64,000 bases of DNA from Lachnospiraceae bacterium (GTDB taxonomy: Bacteria > Bacillota_A > Clostridia > Lachnospirales > Lachnospiraceae), in the NCBI GenBank assembly GCA_024684065.1, contig JAIKXO010000306.1, positions 26,630 to 90,629 on the forward strand, written 5' to 3'. Both the position numbers and the translations under genes were made by a program. Of the stretch, positions 60,643 through 64,000 are shown one piece after another. Within the stretch, counting starts at the first letter, position 1. Every line of letters starts with the position of its first letter. Under the pieces are notes generated by a model, which saw only the letters and a program-made list of their open reading frames with translations, ran no database searches and was not told where the DNA came from.

Positions 60643-61395
60643 TTAATCCTGCCGGGCATCCTGATCTGAGCTGATCAGGCCATATATTTCGGTTCGAAGG
60701 TCTCCGTTCGCATAGAGCCATTCACGTGTTCTTTCGGTCTCGGTGATCCTGAGCTCATCCCGGATACCTTCTCCGGCATGGCCGAGCACCAGTATCCGGT
60801 CAGACAGATATATGGCTTCATCAGTGTCATGGGTGACCAGAAGCACGGTTTTGCGCAGCTCCTTACATAATTTATAAAGCCAGTCCTGAAGCCCTGCCCT
60901 GGTAATGACATCGAGCGCCCCGAAAGGCTCGTCCAAAAGCAGGATATCCGCTTCGCAGAGAACTGTCCGGAGAAATGCCGCCCTCTGGCGCATGCCTCCG
61001 GAGAGCTCATCCGGATAACTGTCCTCGTAACCCTTAAGGCCGAACTGTGCCATGCGGTCAAGAGCCTGCCTGACAACGGCTTTTTTGTTATGATGGATCT
61101 CACTGTAAAGGCAGACATTATCGAGAACCGTCCTCCAGGGAAGGAGCAGGTCATTCTGGGGCATGTAGGCAAAGTGCTCCGAAATGCCGCTTACGCGTTC
61201 TCCGTCAATATATATATCCCCTTCATAGCCGGTAAGGATACCGGCAAGCAGATTTAAAAAGGTAGACTTGCCGCATCCCGAGGGGCCAATGATGCTTACA
61301 AACTCCCCCTCCCTCACCGAAATACTGAAGTCCTTAAAGATGGGGCCGGAGTCTTTTAAGTATCCGAATTTTAAATGTTTTACCTCAAGTTTCAT
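60643..61395 (-). CDS. thiZ: ABC transporter ATPase, thiamine-precursor type (ThiZ-like)
   Basis: 250 residues of the nitrate/sulfonate/taurine class: Walker A GPSGCGKSTFLN, signature ELSGGMRQRAAFLR, Walker B ILLLDEPFGALD, switch His in LLVTHDTDEA. Assigned to thiamine precursor uptake from the riboswitch, the NMT1-like binding protein and the TPK gene. It is 285 bases from the binding-protein gene, an unusually large gap for this operon, and lacks a clear Shine-Dalgarno. Confidence 0.85.
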   Translation of the reverse strand: MKLEVKHLKFGYLKDSGPIFKDFSISVREGEFVSIIGPSGCGKSTFLNLLAGILTGYEGDIYIDGERVSGISEHFAYMPQNDLLLPWRTVLDNVCLYSEIHHNKKAVVRQALDRMAQFGLKGYEDSYPDELSGGMRQRAAFLRTVLCEADILLLDEPFGALDVITRAGLQDWLYKLCKELRKTVLLVTHDTDEAIYLSDRILVLGHAGEGIRDELRITETERTREWLYANGDLRTEIYGLISSDQDARQD

Positions 61396-61525
61396 TGTAC
61401 AAATGCCGCTTAATGCCGCTTATACCGCGAAAAATAATCTGTACCCCTGTTATCTGTTATCTGTGTTTACAAAACACATGCCTTTTTACATACCTTCATC
61501 ACTTCATCAATACTTTCATCAATAC

Positions 61526-61545
61526 TGCACCGATCTGCGAAGCAT
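61526..61545. repeat. Truncated module of the palindromic repeat family (R10)
   Basis: TGCACCGATCTGCGAAGCAT, that is the left arm and loop of the first module only. Beside it lie short direct repeats of CTTCATCA / TTTCATCAATACT (about 61497-61525). Confidence 0.6.
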
Positions 61546-61570
61546 ATAATGATGATGTGAAGTCTGAAAG

Positions 61571-61650
61571 TGATATCAAATGGGGCATAAAGCCTTTCAC
61601 CCGCTGGCAGGCAAGCTTGTCGTGGGTTCAGGCTTTTTCCCCTGATATCA
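61571..61650. repeat. 80-bp element with inverted terminal repeats between thiY and thiZ
   Basis: Begins and ends with TGATATCA; next to these, GGGG..AAAGCC on the left matches GGCTTT..CCCC on the right, and the centre has a further CCCGC..GTGGG pairing. It could be a large RNA hairpin or a miniature transposon-like insertion. The rest of 61396-61680 holds R10, small duplications (GCCGCTTA twice) and no gene. Confidence 0.65.
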
Positions 61651-61680
61651 TATAATGTGTTTGGGAGAAACTATGATCAT

Positions 61681-62730
61681 CTACGGCAGGAACTCGTTCG
61701 TAAAGCAGTCTGCCGGATCCACGTCCGCTTCAAGTACGCCATACTCAAGAAGGAAATCGGTATAGTTCCTCCAGGTTTCATCCTTCATCTCTCCCCAGCG
61801 TTTTGAATCTTCGGTAAATTTGTCCGCAAGATATTCCTGGGATCTCTTAAGCAGTGACGGATCATAATCCGGAACATATTTATGAAGGATCTCCGCCGCT
61901 TCATCCGGGTTTTCGATCGCAAATTCATAGCCCTTTTCGGTAGCCCTTAAGAAAGCCCTGATAAGCTCAGGGTCATTTTCCATCGTATCCTCTGAGGCGG
62001 CCAGGATCGGTGTATAATAATCCAGGCGCTCATCAAGCTCTCTGCACGGAACATAGTCAAGTTCCACGCCTCCCATCTCAGCCTGAATACAGTCCCAGGC
62101 CTCGAAAAACCACATCAGGTCACAGGCCTTTCCCAGAGTTTCGTATCCGAGGCCGTCCGCGATTATCCGGTTTAATTTTTCCGGATCCTTTCCCTTCCCG
62201 ATCATAACCGCATTTAGAACAGCTTCTTCCCCTGCACCGCCCCAACCGGCATAGGTCAGGCCTTCCCAGTTCTCGGGATCCGTATATCCGCTGCCCTTAA
62301 GCGATACAAAGCCCGATGTATTATGCTGTATCAAAGCCGCTATGGCCTTCACGGGAAGAGGATCCGAGGCTGCGCGTGCCAGGGTAAGGTCCTCCTGATA
62401 TGTAACACCGAAGGTTGCGCCGCCTGTTGCAACCACCGTATTGGAATCGAGGTCGGTCGGTTCAATGAATGAAACCTTAAAACCCTCCTCCTCATAATAA
62501 CCCTTGTCGGCGGCTACGTACATACCCGTATGGTTGGTATTGGGTATATAGTCAAGTATCACGGTATATTCGGGAAGCGATCCGCCTTCCTTATCTTCTG
62601 ACTCCGCTTCCCCGGAATCTGTGGGATTTCCTGTGGCCTTCGCCGCCCCGGCAGGGTCCGTGGGTACAGCACAGGCTGTCAGGAAAAGCGCCATAAAACA
62701 CGATAATAAACAGACAGTTGTTTTTTTCAT
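61681..62730 (-). CDS. thiY: Thiamine-precursor ABC transporter substrate-binding lipoprotein (NMT1/THI5-like)
   Basis: 349 residues. Lipoprotein signal with lipobox LTAC (Cys20), then a linker rich in acidic residues. NMT1/THI5-like domain: VILDYIPNTNHTGMYVAADKGYYEEEGFKVSFIEP is the family start (in pieces), with TFGVTYQEDLTLARA and YVPCRELDERLDYYTPIL. Likely ligand is the pyrimidine moiety (formylaminopyrimidine or HMP). 25 bases after the permease. Confidence 0.9.
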   Translation of the reverse strand: MKKTTVCLLSCFMALFLTACAVPTDPAGAAKATGNPTDSGEAESEDKEGGSLPEYTVILDYIPNTNHTGMYVAADKGYYEEEGFKVSFIEPTDLDSNTVVATGGATFGVTYQEDLTLARAASDPLPVKAIAALIQHNTSGFVSLKGSGYTDPENWEGLTYAGWGGAGEEAVLNAVMIGKGKDPEKLNRIIADGLGYETLGKACDLMWFFEAWDCIQAEMGGVELDYVPCRELDERLDYYTPILAASEDTMENDPELIRAFLRATEKGYEFAIENPDEAAEILHKYVPDYDPSLLKRSQEYLADKFTEDSKRWGEMKDETWRNYTDFLLEYGVLEADVDPADCFTNEFLP

Positions 62731-62755
62731 GATCTTAAGATCCTTTCTTTATTAT

Positions 62756-63556
62756 TTATCCTTTGTTAAAGGAGTTTTTTCTTCTGTGCCTTCTGCTGCC
62801 CGGTACGGCAAAATAAGAAAACAGCTTCACAAGACCGTTCATCATGAGACTGAGTATGATGATCACCAGAACGCTTGCAAAAACCTTTTCCATCTCATAT
62901 CCGTTCTTTGCCCGGATCAGATAATAACCGAGCCCCGAACTTGACGCGATCCACTCTCCGACCACGGCGCCTGATATGGAATAGGTCGCCGCGACCTTTA
63001 ACCCCGACAGGAGTGAAACAAAGGCGGAAGGTATCTTTACAAATCTGTAGACCTGTGACACGGATCCCCCATAAGTACGGATCAGGTTACTGAAGCCTTC
63101 ATCCATCCCCCCAAGTCCGTCTGAAAAACTGACAACGATCGGGAAAAAGCACATCAGCACAACCGTCAGTATCTTCGGTCCCCAGCCAAATCCCATGTAT
63201 ATGACCAGTATCGGGGCAAGCACGATGACCGGAACGGTCTGTGTCACGACAAGTATAGGATATATACAGCGCTTAAATCCCGGAAACAGATCCATAATAA
63301 GCGAAAATATTACCCCTGACACAACGGATATCGCCATTCCCGAAAGTGCCTCGGAAACAGTGACTAACGAATGCCTGACAAGGTCGTCAATATCCTCTGC
63401 GAGAGTTGATAAGATCTCAGTCGGCGCCGGCAGGATATAGGCCGGAATGTCGGCAGCAAAGACCGCAAGCTCCCAGATGAGCAGCAGTCCCAGAATGACC
63501 AGTATCGGCGAGATTTTCTTTAAATATTCCTTCATACGCAAGATTTTCGGAAACAC
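62756..63556 (-). CDS. thiX: ABC transporter permease, thiamine-precursor type (ThiX-like)
   Basis: 266 residues, six predicted membrane segments, BPD permease loop in SNLIRTYGGSVSQVYRFVKIPSA and GEWIASSSGLGYYL. Start taken as GTG at 63556, with AGGG upstream; an ATG at 63535 (MKEYLKK) has no ribosome binding site. First structural gene behind the TPP riboswitch. Confidence 0.9.
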   Translation of the reverse strand: MFPKILRMKEYLKKISPILVILGLLLIWELAVFAADIPAYILPAPTEILSTLAEDIDDLVRHSLVTVSEALSGMAISVVSGVIFSLIMDLFPGFKRCIYPILVVTQTVPVIVLAPILVIYMGFGWGPKILTVVLMCFFPIVVSFSDGLGGMDEGFSNLIRTYGGSVSQVYRFVKIPSAFVSLLSGLKVAATYSISGAVVGEWIASSSGLGYYLIRAKNGYEMEKVFASVLVIIILSLMMNGLVKLFSYFAVPGSRRHRRKNSFNKG

Positions 63557-63603
63557 ATAGCCGGATCCCTGCGCGCTTTTTAGTTATCTGCCCGCAGGAA
63601 ATC

Positions 63604-63641
63604 AAAAAAGCATTGCATACAAACGGCGTAAGCAATGCTTT
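63604..63641 (-). terminator. Riboswitch-controlled intrinsic terminator
   Basis: 10-bp stem AAAGCATTGC / GCAATGCTTT, loop of 15, then a T run, lying directly after the TPP aptamer and before thiX. Typical expression platform for transcription control. Confidence 0.85.
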
Positions 63642-63649
63642 AAATTAAA

Positions 63650-63739
63650 TTCAAGACTTCCTACGCCGGCATTACCCGGATCAGGTTAAGGGTATGATCT
63701 CAGCCGCCTTAGGAATTCCTTTAAGGCAGCACCCCTGAA
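63650..63739 (-). ncRNA. TPP riboswitch (THI element) aptamer
   Basis: Minus strand: GGGGTGC, then GGCTGAGATCATACCC, then ACCTGATCCGGGTAATG and CCGGCGTAGGAAG, all in the canonical THI-box order. The outer stem P1 pairs TTCAGG with CTTGAA. High ThDP should close the downstream terminator and shut off the transporter and TPK genes. Confidence 0.96.
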
Positions 63740-63823
63740 CTATGAGTTTAATATTATCTGATTTTGAGCTAAATATCTGTTTTCGGATATTATAATAATG
63801 AGTGGCTATTTTCGCATTCATGG

Positions 63824-63852
63824 TTGACAAAAGAACATTTGTTCGAAATAAT
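63824..63852 (+). promoter_or_regulatory. Plus-strand promoter with LexA-type (SOS) box in the spacer
   Basis: TTGACA (63824-63829), 17-nt spacer, AATAAT (63847-63852). The spacer contains GAACATTTGTTC (63833-63844), matching the Gram-positive LexA consensus GAAC-N4-GTTC. The controlled gene would start beyond base 64000; no start codon with a ribosome binding site is seen in the 148 bases left. The stretch 63853-64000 holds nothing else I can name. Confidence 0.65.
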
Positions 63853-64000
63853 TATATGCATCGAACTTTGAAAAGATATAGGGTTGCTGTCTAAACATCC
63901 TTGAATAGCGTAAAATCTTAAAGGTAAAGGCTGAAACTAAACAAAAGCCTTGTTTGATGTTAAATGCATATATGTAGCCTGAATCATATCAGGTAGAGGC

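Noticed and set aside
1349..61545. CRISPR-like array made of the palindromic repeats
   Set aside because: Copies are single, kilobases apart and modular, with no regular spacers and no cas genes.
63853..64000. Start of a structural RNA or gene at the right edge
   Set aside because: Short hairpins (for example CCTGA..TCAGG near 63978-63993) are visible but no start codon with ribosome binding site, tRNA or tmRNA pattern could be supported.

Overview
The window looks like chromosomal DNA of a low-to-moderate GC Firmicute, most probably a member of the Lachnospiraceae (Clostridia). The main evidence is the classical Firmicute gene order rpmF / plsX-acpP-rnc-smc-ftsY / ylxM-ffh-rpsP-khpA-rimM-trmD-rplS / rbgA-rnhB-ylqG-ylqH-yraN. 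Further support comes from strong AGGAGG-type ribosome binding sites, sigma-A type TTGACA-17-TATAAT promoters, a Gram-positive GAAC-N4-GTTC LexA-type box, and a clostridial-style serC-serA pair with a DUF1015 gene close by. Almost all genes are on the minus strand. The plus-strand islands are a small gene with a FIST sensor kinase (2957-5840), a DUF1292 gene, a UvrD-like helicase and a PRPP synthetase.

Layout. 1-2675: 5' part of a glucan-branching-enzyme-like gene whose GH13 region I His is a Cys, then a DUF1015 gene. 2957-5840: small protein plus hybrid FIST histidine kinase. 6065-9163: serA, serC and a cytidylate-kinase-like protein. 9215-14041: complete branched-chain amino acid ABC transporter (livFGMHK). 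14289-19288: ilvB, ilvD, leuB, yajC. 20547-26357 (read on the minus strand from a near-consensus promoter at 26488): a sirtuin-like pseudoenzyme, a GH13 pseudoenzyme, trpS, a lactonase-fold protein, a VanY-type carboxypeptidase and tgt. 26605-30445: DUF1292, helicase, prs. 30535-36531: pgeF, GGDEF-PAS, yraN, ylqH, ylqG, rnhB. 36580-43773: two signal peptidases around rbgA, then aroF, tyrA, aroA, aroQ, pheA. 43862-56715: translation, SRP, chromosome and lipid housekeeping cluster with ilvA inserted. 56957-63739: TPP-riboswitch-controlled thiamine-precursor transporter, a TatD-thiamine pyrophosphokinase fusion, and an intact glycogen debranching enzyme. The right edge carries a promoter with a LexA-type box pointing out of the window.

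Two repeated non-coding systems cut across these regions. The first is a 69-nt leader, at least 94 percent identical by eye and without indels, found directly upstream of four genes (87-aa protein/FIST kinase, ilvB, ilvD, trpS). It ends in the gene's own Shine-Dalgarno sequence, can form an H-type pseudoknot, and contains a short ORF ([14 protein letters not shown]...) that overlaps or reads into the downstream gene. I regard it as the best candidate for an undescribed cis-regulatory element. The second is a modular family of palindromic repeats (about ten full, partial or decayed copies) that lies mostly at gene ends, punctuates smc/ftsY/ilvA and pheA/aroQ, and supplies the last 14 codons and stop of trmD.

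Functionally the window joins amino-acid metabolism (serine, branched-chain, aromatic, threonine deaminase, BCAA import) with core ribosome and SRP biogenesis. Three proteins keep a recognisable enzyme fold but have lost catalytic residues (GlgB-like, GH13 debranching-like, sirtuin-like). Two of them are adjacent in one predicted transcript.
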